A model generated the notes under the pieces. The model had not been told where the DNA came from and made no database searches. It worked only from the letters and a program-made list of their open reading frames with translations. Made by a program: the position numbers and the translations under genes. A stretch of DNA of 64,000 bases from an uncultured Pelagibacteraceae bacterium (GTDB lineage: Bacteria > Pseudomonadota > Alphaproteobacteria > Pelagibacterales > Pelagibacteraceae), in NCBI GenBank assembly GCA_902525935.1, contig CABZJA010000003.1, positions 32,492 through 96,491 of the forward strand, given 5' to 3'. Positions 53,141 to 61,928 of this stretch are shown here, piece after piece. Numbering within the stretch: the first letter of the stretch is position 1; the number at the start of each line of letters is the position of its first letter.

Positions 53141-53680
53141 GTGTCAAAAAATATATTAAGAAAAAAAATTCTTAAAATTAGGAAAAAAAAATACTTTGAT
53201 ATCGAGATAAATAATAATGCAATAGATAAAATTTGTTATCAAATAAACTTTTCAAAAAATAAAATTATTGGAGGATATTTTCCAATAAATTTTGAATTTA
53301 ATTGTTTAAAAATTTTAAAAAAATTTTATTTAAAAGGTTATGGTATTTCATTGCCAATTATTAAAAAAAAACACCAAATGGATTTTTATAAATGGGATCT
53401 GAAAGATCCTTTGACCGTTAACTCATTTGGAATACCTCAACCAATAAAATTAATAAAAGTTTACCCAGATATATTACTCGTTCCAATTGTTGCTTTTGAT
53501 AAGTATAGTAATAGAATAGGTTATGGTGGTGGATTTTATGACAGATATTTGGAAAAAATTTCTAAAATTAAAAAATGTGAAACAATTGGCTTAGCATTTT
53601 CACATCAAAAAGTTAATAAAATTAAAATTCATAAGTTTGATAAACAATTAGATTCAATATTAACAGAAAAATTAATATAA
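53141..53680 (+). CDS. 5-formyltetrahydrofolate cyclo-ligase
   Basis: The protein has 179 residues and begins with GTG. LRKKILKIRKKKYF, GGYFPINFEFN, LPIIKKKHQMDFYKW, DILLVPIVAFD and the phosphate-binding GYGGGFYDRYL are the family motifs. It converts 5-formyl-THF to 5,10-methenyl-THF with ATP. It sits 2 bases before the phosphoesterase gene. Confidence 0.9.
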   Translation: MSKNILRKKILKIRKKKYFDIEINNNAIDKICYQINFSKNKIIGGYFPINFEFNCLKILKKFYLKGYGISLPIIKKKHQMDFYKWDLKDPLTVNSFGIPQPIKLIKVYPDILLVPIVAFDKYSNRIGYGGGFYDRYLEKISKIKKCETIGLAFSHQKVNKIKIHKFDKQLDSILTEKLI

Positions 53681-53682
53681 AA

Positions 53683-54489
53683 ATGAAGATTTTATTTTTA
53701 GGTGATATAGTTGGAGACACAGGTTTTAAATCTGTAAAAAAAAGTTTACCAAAAATAATTTCAAAGAAAGAAATTGATTTTGTATGTGTTAATGGAGAAA
53801 ATGCTGCAACAGAGGGTGTAGGTTTAACAGAAAATATTGCAAACGAACTTTTTAATGCTGGTGTAGATGTAATTACCACGGGTAATCATGTATGGGATCA
53901 AAAAGAAATTTATGAATTTATTAAAGATGAAAATAAATTACTAAGACCTCTAAATATGATTGGAGATTTACCTGGAAAAGGTTTTTCAGTGTACAATTCG
54001 AAAAAAAATTTAAAAGTTGGCGTACTAAATCTAATGGGCAATGTTTTTATGAAAAAGTGTGATGATGTTTTTAAAACGGCTTATGAGTTTATTTCAAAAA
54101 AAAAAATATCTAAAGATTATGATTTTTTAATTGTGGATTTTCATGGAGAAATAACAAGTGAAAAAATGGCAATTGGTAAATTGTTTGATGGTCATGCAAC
54201 ATTAGTTGTGGGTACTCATACTCACGTCCCAACAAATGATGCAAGAGTTTTGAATAACGGAACTGGATATATAACAGATGCTGGAATGTGTGGTGACTAT
54301 GACTCTGTGATTGGTATGAACGCACAAAACTCACTTAACAAATTTTTAAAAAAAGAATCATCAAAACATTTTCCATCTAATGGAGAAGCATCTTTGAGTG
54401 GAGTAGTTGTAGAGTGTGATATAGTTAGTGGACTTGCAAAAAATATTGAAAGCTTCATTTATGGTGGAAGTTTAAAAAGTATTAATTAA
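53683..54489 (+). CDS. YmdB-type metallophosphoesterase (TIGR00282 family)
   Basis: The protein has 268 residues. Metal motifs are FLGDIVGDTG, NGENAATEGVG, TTGNHVWDQ, DFHGEITSEK and VVGTHTHVPTND, with GYITDAGMCG near the C-terminus. The family hydrolyses cyclic nucleotides in vitro (YmdB). Its bacterial role is unclear. It lies in the same operon as yebC, 2 bases before it. Confidence 0.88.
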   Translation: MKILFLGDIVGDTGFKSVKKSLPKIISKKEIDFVCVNGENAATEGVGLTENIANELFNAGVDVITTGNHVWDQKEIYEFIKDENKLLRPLNMIGDLPGKGFSVYNSKKNLKVGVLNLMGNVFMKKCDDVFKTAYEFISKKKISKDYDFLIVDFHGEITSEKMAIGKLFDGHATLVVGTHTHVPTNDARVLNNGTGYITDAGMCGDYDSVIGMNAQNSLNKFLKKESSKHFPSNGEASLSGVVVECDIVSGLAKNIESFIYGGSLKSIN

Positions 54490-54491
54490 TT

Positions 54492-55214
54492 ATGGCCGGA
54501 CATTCACATTGGGCAGGTATTAAACATAAAAAAGGCAAAGCTGATAAACAAAGATCTAAAATTTTCTCAAAAATATCTAGAGAAATTACAGTAGCAGCAA
54601 AACTGGGTGATAAGAGCCCTGATATGAATCCAAGACTAAGATCAGCAATTCAGGCAGCGAGATCAGCAAACATGCCCAAAGATAACATTGAGAGAGCGAT
54701 TGAAAAATCATCCAATATTGATCAATCAAATTTTGAAAATATTAGGTATGAAGGCTTTGGGCCAAGCAAGTCTGCAGTAATAGTTGAGGCCTTAACTGAT
54801 AACAAAAATAGAACAGCTTCGAATATCAGAACAATTTTTTCTAAAAATAATGGTTCTTTGGGTACCCAGGGATCTGCATCACATAACTTTCAAAGATTAG
54901 GTGTAATAAAAATAAATAAAAGTGAAATTGATAGAGATAAAATTTTTGAATTAGCAACCGAGTATGGCGCAAATGATTGTATTTCTTATGATGAATTTCA
55001 TGAGATTCATACAAATATAGAGGAAATATATGAAGTTAAAAAAAAATTTGAAAAAGCAATTTTAAATTTTATGTCCACTGAAATTGAGTGGCTGCCGATA
55101 AATATAGTGTCTCTTAAAGGCGAAGAAAGTCAAAACATGTTAAAATTTTTGGAAACTCTTGAGGAAGAAGATGATGTGCAAAATGTTTATACAAATGTTA
55201 ACTTTGAAGGTTAA
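54492..55214 (+). CDS. yebC: YebC/PmpR family regulator
   Basis: The protein has 240 residues. GHSHWAGIKHKKGKAD, SKISREITVAAK, NPRLRSAIQAAR, MPKDNIERAI and YEGFGPSKSAVIVE are hallmark motifs. Family members act as DNA-binding regulators and, in more recent work, as ribosome stalling-relief factors. It is directly followed by the RuvC-like gene with no gap. Confidence 0.93.
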   Translation: MAGHSHWAGIKHKKGKADKQRSKIFSKISREITVAAKLGDKSPDMNPRLRSAIQAARSANMPKDNIERAIEKSSNIDQSNFENIRYEGFGPSKSAVIVEALTDNKNRTASNIRTIFSKNNGSLGTQGSASHNFQRLGVIKINKSEIDRDKIFELATEYGANDCISYDEFHEIHTNIEEIYEVKKKFEKAILNFMSTEIEWLPINIVSLKGEESQNMLKFLETLEEEDDVQNVYTNVNFEG

Positions 55215-55712
55215 ATGATAATAATTGGTATTGATCCCGGAATAGCAGGTGCTATTTGTTTTTTATCTAATGGAAGTGTGATTGATGTGATTGATATGCC
55301 TACAATGGCAGAAGGAAAAAAAAATAAAAAACAAGTAAATGGCAGACAGATATTTAATGAAATATCATCTATAAAAAATAAATTTTCGAATGAAAATATA
55401 GGCGTAGTAGTTGAGCAAGTTTCAGCAATGCCGGGACAGGGAGTAACTAGCATGTTTAATTTTGGACAATCATTTGGTGTAATCAAAGGTATTTGTTCGG
55501 CAATGGAACTACCGATTTTTTACGTAAGACCGGTAAAATGGAAAAAATATTTCAATTTGATTAATTCAGAGAAAGATGCAAGTAGAACAAAAGTAATAGA
55601 AATGTTTCCTAAAATTTCACATAAGTTATCTAGAAAAAAAGATAATAATAAAGCTGATGCTATTTTAATTGCTCAATACTTTGAAAACACAAGAGAAAAC
55701 AACAATAAATAG
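55215..55712 (+). CDS. ruvC: RuvC-like Holliday junction resolvase
   Basis: The protein has 165 residues with an RNase H fold: GIDPGIAGAI with Asp7, VVVEQVSAMPGQG with Glu67, FNFGQSFGVIKG, and C-terminal NNKADAILIAQY with Asp148. The acidic residues match RuvC. VEQVSAMPGQG and VRPVKWKK are more like phage-type RuvC-like nucleases than the classical VEExFxxxN form. ruvA and ruvB do not follow; tolQ is next. It may be the functional resolvase of this lineage. Confidence 0.75.
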   Translation: MIIIGIDPGIAGAICFLSNGSVIDVIDMPTMAEGKKNKKQVNGRQIFNEISSIKNKFSNENIGVVVEQVSAMPGQGVTSMFNFGQSFGVIKGICSAMELPIFYVRPVKWKKYFNLINSEKDASRTKVIEMFPKISHKLSRKKDNNKADAILIAQYFENTRENNNK

Positions 55713-55768
55713 TCTAATAGGGTTTTTTGAAGTCAAATTAATGACATATTTTAATGAGAAACGATTAA

Positions 55769-56443
55769 ATGGAAGCAGATATAGCTACGCAAAGTTTAGG
55801 TTTAGCAAGTAACACAGATTTTTCTTTAATTAGTCTATTTTTAAGAGCGGATATAATTGTCAAATCAGTAATCATAATATTGATTCTGAGTTCAATTTAT
55901 TCATGGGCAATAATATTTGAGAAAATAAGAATGTTTAGAAAAATTAATAAAAGTGCAGAAGAATTTGAAGAAAAATTTTGGAAATCAAAGTCTGCGGAAA
56001 CATTTTATAACAGTCTACCATCAAATATCGAAGACCCAATGGCAAAACTATTTAAGAGTTCTATGCAAACAGTTATGAAAACTAGATCAAAATCAAATTT
56101 GTCTGAAAGGCTCTCAAGTGTTTTAGAAGTAAATATTGAAAAACAAATGGTAGCAGTGGAAAAATATAATAGTTTCTTAGCAACTGTTGGGTCAACTGCT
56201 CCATTTATAGGATTGTTTGGAACAGTTTGGGGAATTATGAATTCATTTCAATCGATTGCAATTTCAAGAAACACAAGCCTTGCTATAGTTGCTCCAGGTA
56301 TTGCAGAAGCTTTATTCGCAACCGCACTTGGATTATTAGCAGCAATTCCAGCAGTAATTGCTTATAATAAGTTTAATTCAGACTCTAGGAAATATTCACA
56401 AAAATTAGAAAACTTTTCCAAAAGATTTTTATCAATAATTTAA
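55769..56443 (+). CDS. tolQ: TolQ, Tol-Pal proton-channel subunit
   Basis: The protein has 224 residues and three spans (about 31-51, 130-150 and 170-190). VGSTAPFIGLFGTVWGIMNSF and APGIAEALFATALGLLAAIPAV are the conserved MotA/TolQ/ExbB motifs. With TolR it powers TolA from the proton gradient to keep the outer membrane attached during division. A 56-base gap precedes it, containing no clear hairpin. tolR follows directly. Confidence 0.95.
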   Translation: MEADIATQSLGLASNTDFSLISLFLRADIIVKSVIIILILSSIYSWAIIFEKIRMFRKINKSAEEFEEKFWKSKSAETFYNSLPSNIEDPMAKLFKSSMQTVMKTRSKSNLSERLSSVLEVNIEKQMVAVEKYNSFLATVGSTAPFIGLFGTVWGIMNSFQSIAISRNTSLAIVAPGIAEALFATALGLLAAIPAVIAYNKFNSDSRKYSQKLENFSKRFLSII

Positions 56444-56860
56444 ATGGCATTTAAGCTAAAAAGTTCAAGAAACGATCCAATGAGCGAAATAAATGTAACA
56501 CCATTTGTTGATGTTATGTTGGTTTTACTAATTATTTTTATGGTTACAGCACCATTACTTACTGTTGGTGTTCAGGTAGATTTACCTGAGACCTCTGCAG
56601 ATACATTACCAGAGGAAAATGAACCACTAACATTAACAATTAATTCAAAAGGTGAAATTTTTATACAGGAAACAAAAGTCGAATTTCAAAACTTAATATT
56701 AAAAATATTAGCAGTATCAAATAATAGAACTGATACAAGAATATATGTAAGAGGAGACAAGGCTATTAACTATGGAAGGGTTCTTGAAATTATGGGAATG
56801 CTTTCAGGATCAGGATTTACAAAAGTTGCTTTAATATCTGAACCTAATAAAGAGAGATAA
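56444..56860 (+). CDS. tolR: TolR
   Basis: The protein has 138 residues. SEINVTPFVDVMLVLLIIFMVTAP holds the single span and the proton-carrying Asp23; the periplasmic domain follows, ending RGDKAINYGRVLEIM and VALISEP. It partners TolQ in energising TolA. Spacing to tolA is 5 bases. Confidence 0.95.
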   Translation: MAFKLKSSRNDPMSEINVTPFVDVMLVLLIIFMVTAPLLTVGVQVDLPETSADTLPEENEPLTLTINSKGEIFIQETKVEFQNLILKILAVSNNRTDTRIYVRGDKAINYGRVLEIMGMLSGSGFTKVALISEPNKER

Positions 56861-56865
56861 AGATT

Positions 56866-57834
56866 ATGTATAGAGGTCTTTTAATCTCATCTGGATTTCA
56901 TGTTGCTATTGTTATGGTGAGTATTTTGGCTTTGCCATTTGTTGCAAAAAAACCTCTGGATATACCACCCCTTATTTCTGTTGAACTTATTCAAATAGCC
57001 GAAAAGACAAATATTCCTTTCGCACCAAAAGCATCTAAAATAATTGAGAAGGCAAAAAAAGAAAATGAAAAACTTTTGTCTGAACAGGCCCCTCCTAAAA
57101 AAGTAAAAAAAGATGAAAAAAAAGAAGTTCAGACAGATAAAAAAAAAAATGAAATTTCTAAGGTTGCATCAAAAAAAACGCCAACTAGTGAAATAAAAAA
57201 AGAAAAGCTAAAAAAGGAAAAATTAAATGCAGTACCAATGCCAGAATCTGAGAAACTGAAAATTCAACCTAAAGAAGAAAAAAAGCAAAAACCCTCAAAA
57301 GAAATCAATGATGAAAATATAAAAAAAATAGTTCAAACTAAAAAACCTATTTTGGATGAAAAAAAAGTTAAACAAGTGTCTGAATTTGAACAAAAAGAAA
57401 AATTGGATTTAAATGAAATTGCAGCTTTAATTGATAAAAAAAAAGAAAACTTAGCTGAAACAAAAAAAGAAGTTGATAAGATTTCTCAATCAACTGATGA
57501 GTCTATGGACTATTCAAAGCTAACGTTAAGTGAGGAAGATGCTTTAAAGGCTCAAATATTTACATGTTGGAGTGTGCCTATAGGTTTGCCATTTAGTGAA
57601 GATTTATTAGTTAGAGTTAAACTCCAATTAAAACCAGACGGAACAATTGAAAAGCTTGAAATGCTAGATCATGTAAAGATGAATACACCTGGTAAAGAAA
57701 AGTTTAGAACACTAGCAGATAGTGTGAGAAGAGCTATTCAGCTGTGTAATCCTTTAAAAGTTCCTACAAGTGGTTATGAAAGATGGAAAAATATGATTTT
57801 AAATTTTGATGCTCGTGATATGCTTGGAGGATAA
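56866..57834 (+). CDS. tolA: TolA
   Basis: The protein has 322 residues: one N-terminal span (about 5-25), a Lys/Glu-rich helical domain (about 60-220) and a C-terminal domain ([10 protein letters not shown] onwards, with [12 protein letters not shown]) like alphaproteobacterial TolA. It bridges the periplasm to TolB/Pal. It shares one base with tolB. The very high lysine content fits the A-rich genome. Confidence 0.9.
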   Translation: MYRGLLISSGFHVAIVMVSILALPFVAKKPLDIPPLISVELIQIAEKTNIPFAPKASKIIEKAKKENEKLLSEQAPPKKVKKDEKKEVQTDKKKNEISKVASKKTPTSEIKKEKLKKEKLNAVPMPESEKLKIQPKEEKKQKPSKEINDENIKKIVQTKKPILDEKKVKQVSEFEQKEKLDLNEIAALIDKKKENLAETKKEVDKISQSTDESMDYSKLTLSEEDALKAQIFTCWSVPIGLPFSEDLLVRVKLQLKPDGTIEKLEMLDHVKMNTPGKEKFRTLADSVRRAIQLCNPLKVPTSGYERWKNMILNFDARDMLGG

Positions 57835-59168
57835 TGTTTAGAATACTTAATGTAGCCTTTTTTATAATTTTATTATTAACAACCAAAGCTAATTCCTTAA
57901 TAGAGATTGATATAACTAGAGGTAATTTAGATCCTCTTCCAATTGCAGTTTCGCCATTATTCCAAGACAATAATTCAAAAAATGAAATTAAAATTGAAAA
58001 TATTGGATCCGAGATATCATCAGTCGTAGAAAATAATCTGAAAACCTCAGGTTTATTTAATCCACTTAGTAAAGAAGCATTTTTACAAAAGCCTGATATT
58101 GCACATTTAAAACCAAGATTTGAAGATTGGGCACTAATTAATGCGCAAGCTTTAATTACAGGAAAAGTAACGATTGAGAACAAAAAATTAAAAGTTGAGT
58201 TTAGACTATGGGATATTTTAGCTGGTAGAGAAATGATGGCTTTGGCTTTTACGACTGTACCAAGTAATTGGAGAAGAGTTGGGCATATAATTTCTGATAA
58301 AGTTTACGAAAGATTAACTGGTGAAAAGGGATACTTTGATACTAGAATTATTTATGTTTCAGAGGAAGGGCCTAAGACAGCGAGGGTTAAGAAATTAGCC
58401 ATTATGGATCAAGATGGTTTTAACACAAAATATTTAACTTTAGGAAATGAATTAGTATTAACTCCTAGATTTAATCCAACAAGTCAGATGGTAACTTACT
58501 TATCATATTTCAAAAATCTCCCAAGAGTATATTTATTAGATATTGAGACCGGAACACAGGAAGTAGTTGGCGATTTTCCAGGAATGACATTTGCTCCAAG
58601 ATTTTCACCAGATGGAAAAAAAATTATTATGAGTTTTGCAAAAGATGGAAACTCAGATATTTATACAATGGATTTAGAAAATAGAATTGTTGAAAGAATA
58701 ACTAATCATCCATCAATTGATACTTCACCATCATATTCCCCAGATAATAAATTTATTACATTTAATTCTGATAGAAGCGGGTTTCAACAAATCTATGTAA
58801 TGAAATCTGATGGTTCAAATGTAAAAAGAATATCTTTTGGTAAAGGTTTGTATGGTACGCCAGTATGGTCTCCAAGAGGTGATTTAATTGCGTTTACAAA
58901 ATTACATAAAGGAAAATTTTATATCGGTGTTATGCGAACTGATGGTTCTGGAGAAAGATTATTGACTGAAAATTACTATCAAGAAGCTCCTTCATGGTCT
59001 CCAAATGGAAGGGTATTAATTTTCTACAGAGAAACTAAATCTAACGACAAAGGAGAGGGATTTAGTGCCAAACTTTGGTCTATAGATCTTACAGGATATA
59101 ATGAAAGGCAGGTAGCAACAGAGACAGATGCCTCCGACCCATCTTGGTCGTCTTTATTGACTAATTAG
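57834..59168 (+). CDS. tolB: TolB, periplasmic beta-propeller
   Basis: The protein has 444 residues. A signal peptide ends near TKANS (about residue 21). The N-terminal domain has [17 protein letters not shown]; then come propeller blades marked by FSPDGKK, YSPDNK, WSPRGD and WSPNGR. It binds Pal and the TolA C-terminus. No strong terminator follows, and pal has its own promoter candidate. Confidence 0.95.
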   Translation: MFRILNVAFFIILLLTTKANSLIEIDITRGNLDPLPIAVSPLFQDNNSKNEIKIENIGSEISSVVENNLKTSGLFNPLSKEAFLQKPDIAHLKPRFEDWALINAQALITGKVTIENKKLKVEFRLWDILAGREMMALAFTTVPSNWRRVGHIISDKVYERLTGEKGYFDTRIIYVSEEGPKTARVKKLAIMDQDGFNTKYLTLGNELVLTPRFNPTSQMVTYLSYFKNLPRVYLLDIETGTQEVVGDFPGMTFAPRFSPDGKKIIMSFAKDGNSDIYTMDLENRIVERITNHPSIDTSPSYSPDNKFITFNSDRSGFQQIYVMKSDGSNVKRISFGKGLYGTPVWSPRGDLIAFTKLHKGKFYIGVMRTDGSGERLLTENYYQEAPSWSPNGRVLIFYRETKSNDKGEGFSAKLWSIDLTGYNERQVATETDASDPSWSSLLTN

Positions 59169-59200
59169 GGCTTTTTTATTAATTTTTAATGTAAATTAAG

Positions 59201-59229
59201 TTGATTTTTATGCTTGAAACATCTAATTA
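59201..59229 (+). promoter_or_regulatory. Possible promoter of pal
   Basis: TTGATT (59201-59206), a 17-base spacer and TAATTA (59224-59229) lie about 38 bases before the pal ATG. A start near 59236 would give a leader carrying the strong ribosome site below. A+T-rich sequence produces such matches by chance, so confidence is moderate. Confidence 0.4.
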
Positions 59230-59256
59230 GTTGTGAAAAAGTTCTAATAAATTATT

Positions 59257-59262
59257 AAGGAG
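59257..59262 (+). promoter_or_regulatory. Strong Shine-Dalgarno site of pal
   Basis: AAGGAG ends five bases before the pal ATG at 59268. Clear sites like this are rare in the window, where most genes overlap or lack one, so pal is probably translated independently and strongly. Confidence 0.8.
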
Positions 59263-59267
59263 CATTA

Positions 59268-59756
59268 ATGAATTTTAGCAAATCATTTAGAAATACATTT
59301 CTAGTTATATTATTAAGTTTAATCGTATCAGCTTGTGCTACTAAAAAAACTACTACGCAAGTAGAAGGCCAAATGCAAGGTGATGTTTATACAGGTACTG
59401 ATACAGTTAAATATTTAGCTGACGGTGTTCCAGACAGAGTATTTTTTGCGACAAACGAGTCAATATTAACGACTAAATCACGAGACACTTTAAGAAAACA
59501 AGCTAACTGGTTGAGAGAAAATTCTAGTATCAATGTTGTAGTTGAAGGTCATGCTGATGAGAGAGGTACTAGAGAATATAACTTGGCATTAGGTGAAAGA
59601 AGAGCAAATGCGGCTAAAGATTATCTAATTACCTATGGAATATCTGCTGATAGAATATCAGTAATAAGTTACGGAAAAGAAAGACCTGTTGACTCAGGTT
59701 CAAACCCACTTTCATGGTCAAAGAATAGAAGATCTGTAACCGTAAAAGCTAATTAA
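59268..59756 (+). CDS. pal: Pal, peptidoglycan-associated lipoprotein
   Basis: The protein has 162 residues. A lipoprotein signal ends VSAC with Cys23 as the lipidated residue. The OmpA-like domain follows (DRVFFATNES, VVEGHADERGTREYNLALGERRA, SYGKERPVD). It anchors the outer membrane to peptidoglycan and binds TolB. It has an unusually clear AAGGAG ribosome site and is followed by a rho-independent terminator. Confidence 0.96.
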   Translation: MNFSKSFRNTFLVILLSLIVSACATKKTTTQVEGQMQGDVYTGTDTVKYLADGVPDRVFFATNESILTTKSRDTLRKQANWLRENSSINVVVEGHADERGTREYNLALGERRANAAKDYLITYGISADRISVISYGKERPVDSGSNPLSWSKNRRSVTVKAN

Positions 59757-59774
59757 ACATATTTGAAAAATTTT

Positions 59775-59818
59775 AAAGACCCTAAGATTATTGTTAATAA
59801 TTTCAGGGTCTTTTTTTT
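59775..59818 (+). terminator. Rho-independent terminator after pal
   Basis: AAAGACCCT (59775-59783) pairs perfectly with AGGGTCTTT (59805-59813), and eight T (59811-59818) close it. This is the clearest terminator in the window. It separates pal from cpoB. Confidence 0.85.
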
Positions 59819-59846
59819 GCCATCATTATAATTAAAAAATAATTTA

Positions 59847-60851
59847 ATGTTCAAAAAGTATACCAATATATTTGCTTATATAATCTCTTTCTCACTTGCT
59901 ACTTTAAATGCAGCATCAGAGGAATTAAATACGAGAGAAATCCTAGAGATTATTCAAAAAGATCTTAGGACATTGGAAAGAGCAGTTTATTCTGAGTCAT
60001 TTGAAAAAAAATCTGGAGGAGAAACCGCTTTGTCAGATAAAGAAACTGAAGATGTATTAACAAGACACTTATTAAAATTATCAGAAATTGAAAAGCAATT
60101 TCAAAATTTAACTAACAAATTTGAAGAAATTAATTTTAAAATTGATAAATTGTCTACGAGGTTATCAAAAACCCAGGCCGATAATCAATTAAGATTTCAA
60201 GAATTAGAAAATAATTCAGGCCTAGTCCAAAATATTGAAAACAAAGAACAAAATTTAGTTACAAATGAAAACACAGAGACAAGCTTGGCTAGCAAAAAAA
60301 TTATGCCAGGTACTTCTCAACCTCAAGATTTAGGTAAAATATCATATAAAGACATGACAGACACAAATGAAACACAAGCGTTACAATCTGTTGAGACAAC
60401 TCAAACAATCTTGACAGAAAATTTTATAAATGAAGAAAAAATTTTACCTGACGCATCTCCTTTAGAGCAATACGAATTTGCAACTAGTTTTTTAAAGGTA
60501 GGAGATTATAATATGGCGGAAAGAGCATTTAGAGAATTTGTGGATATGAACCCAGATAATGATCTTTCTGGAAATGCACAGTATTGGTATGCTGAGACTT
60601 TTAGAATAAGACAACTCTATACAGATGCTGCATCTGCTTATTTAGAAGGATACCAAAAATATCCCAAGAGTGAAAAAGCGCCAATTAATCTTTTGAAGCT
60701 TGGTGTATCTCTAGTTCAAATAGGGGAGAAAGATCAGGGTTGCTTGATGATTGCTGGTGTAAAAAAACAGTATCCAAATGCCACTCAATCAATTCTTCAA
60801 AAAGCAAAATATGAAGAGAAAAAGTTTGAGTGTAACAAAGAAAACTCTTAA
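59847..60851 (+). CDS. cpoB: CpoB/YbgF, Tol-Pal associated TPR protein
   Basis: The protein has 334 residues: an N-terminal signal peptide (to about AASEE), a coiled coil around residues 70-115, a linker rich in Thr/Glu, and a C-terminal TPR region (QYEFATSFLKVGDYNMAERAF, NAQYWYAETFRIRQLYTDAASAY, KAPINLLKLGVSL). It coordinates outer-membrane constriction with wall synthesis in Escherichia coli. Its 3' end overlaps tilS. Confidence 0.9.
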   Translation: MFKKYTNIFAYIISFSLATLNAASEELNTREILEIIQKDLRTLERAVYSESFEKKSGGETALSDKETEDVLTRHLLKLSEIEKQFQNLTNKFEEINFKIDKLSTRLSKTQADNQLRFQELENNSGLVQNIENKEQNLVTNENTETSLASKKIMPGTSQPQDLGKISYKDMTDTNETQALQSVETTQTILTENFINEEKILPDASPLEQYEFATSFLKVGDYNMAERAFREFVDMNPDNDLSGNAQYWYAETFRIRQLYTDAASAYLEGYQKYPKSEKAPINLLKLGVSLVQIGEKDQGCLMIAGVKKQYPNATQSILQKAKYEEKKFECNKENS

Positions 60852-61863
60852 TTTTTATTTAACAAAATTAAAAGATCCCAAAATACAAAAAACATACAAA
60901 GTTTTTGAAAATAATCTTGTATCATTGGATATTAGAAATAAGAAGATTATGGTTGGAGTGTCAGGTGGCGCCGATAGTCTATCTCTTTTATTTTTCTCTA
61001 AGTGTTATGCTTTGAAACATAATGCAAGAGTGTATCCAGTTATAATAGATCACGGATTAAGAGAAGAGTCATCAAGTGAAGCTAAAATTTTAAAGTATCA
61101 ACTAAAAAAAAAATTTAAAATTGATTGTAAAATTCTGTCAAAAAAAAAAACTAAAAAAGGTAAAAATTTACAATCTTATGCCAGAGAATTAAGATATGAT
61201 TTATTTTTTGAGGAGTGTAATAAACAGAAAATTAGACATGTTTTATTAGGTCATCATAAAGATGATTTGATTGAAAATTTTATTATAAGATTATTAAGAG
61301 GCTCTGGTTTAAAAGGACTGGTTTCTTTTGACAAAAATATGATTGAATATAATGGGGTCAAGATTATAAGACCATTTTTATCTACTTCAAAAAAAAAATT
61401 ACTATTGATCAATAAAAAAACGTTTGGTTTTTTTATAGAAGATCCTACTAATAAAAATGATAAATTTTTAAGGAGTAGGGTAAGAAAATTTTTAAAATAC
61501 CTTAGTAATGAGGGTTTAAGTTTTAAAAAATTTTATTTAACACTTAAAAATTTGTCAAAAAGTAATCGTGTCATTGAATTTTTTGTTGAAAAAAATATTT
61601 CTGAAAATGCAAAACTCTTTAAAAAAGATAATAAAATAATTTTAAATCAATCTTTTTTTAAAAATCCAGATGAAATTATTTTAAGAAGCTTAACTCAGGT
61701 GATACATAGAATAAATAAGAACAAAAACTATACGAGAGGCAAAAAAATTATTAGCTTAATAGATTCATTAAAGTTATCAAACAAAAAGGTAAAATTGACA
61801 CTTTCAGGATGCATTATTGAAAAAATAAGTAATTCAGTGATTATTTACCCAGAAAAACGATAA
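60811..61863 (+). CDS. tilS: tRNA(Ile)-lysidine synthetase
   Basis: From the ATG at 60811 the protein has 350 residues. The PP-loop GVSGGADSLSLL is followed by DHGLREESSSEA, LGHHKDDLIENFIIRLLRGSGLKG, RPFLSTSKK and FIEDPTNKNDKFLRSRVR. It turns the CAT anticodon of tRNA-Ile2 into lysidine. The frame extends up to 60778, but the 41-base overlap with cpoB from 60811 leaves the usual N-terminal length. It lacks most of the TilS C-terminal domains (the E. coli protein is about 430), as in other small genomes. Confidence 0.88.
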   Translation: MKRKSLSVTKKTLNFYLTKLKDPKIQKTYKVFENNLVSLDIRNKKIMVGVSGGADSLSLLFFSKCYALKHNARVYPVIIDHGLREESSSEAKILKYQLKKKFKIDCKILSKKKTKKGKNLQSYARELRYDLFFEECNKQKIRHVLLGHHKDDLIENFIIRLLRGSGLKGLVSFDKNMIEYNGVKIIRPFLSTSKKKLLLINKKTFGFFIEDPTNKNDKFLRSRVRKFLKYLSNEGLSFKKFYLTLKNLSKSNRVIEFFVEKNISENAKLFKKDNKIILNQSFFKNPDEIILRSLTQVIHRINKNKNYTRGKKIISLIDSLKLSNKKVKLTLSGCIIEKISNSVIIYPEKR

Positions 61864-61928
61864 TTTTTTTTGTGAAATGATCAAAATGACACTTGTTAAT
61901 TTATTAATAATTCTTAATTTAGTGATCT

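Noticed and set aside
55713-55768. Terminator or riboswitch before tolQ
   Set aside because: A short T-run is present (AGGGTTTTTTG) but no stable stem precedes it.
61893-61920. Promoter-like boxes before ftsH (TTGTTA and TAATTT, 16-base spacer)
   Set aside because: The match is weak and expected by chance in such A+T-rich sequence.
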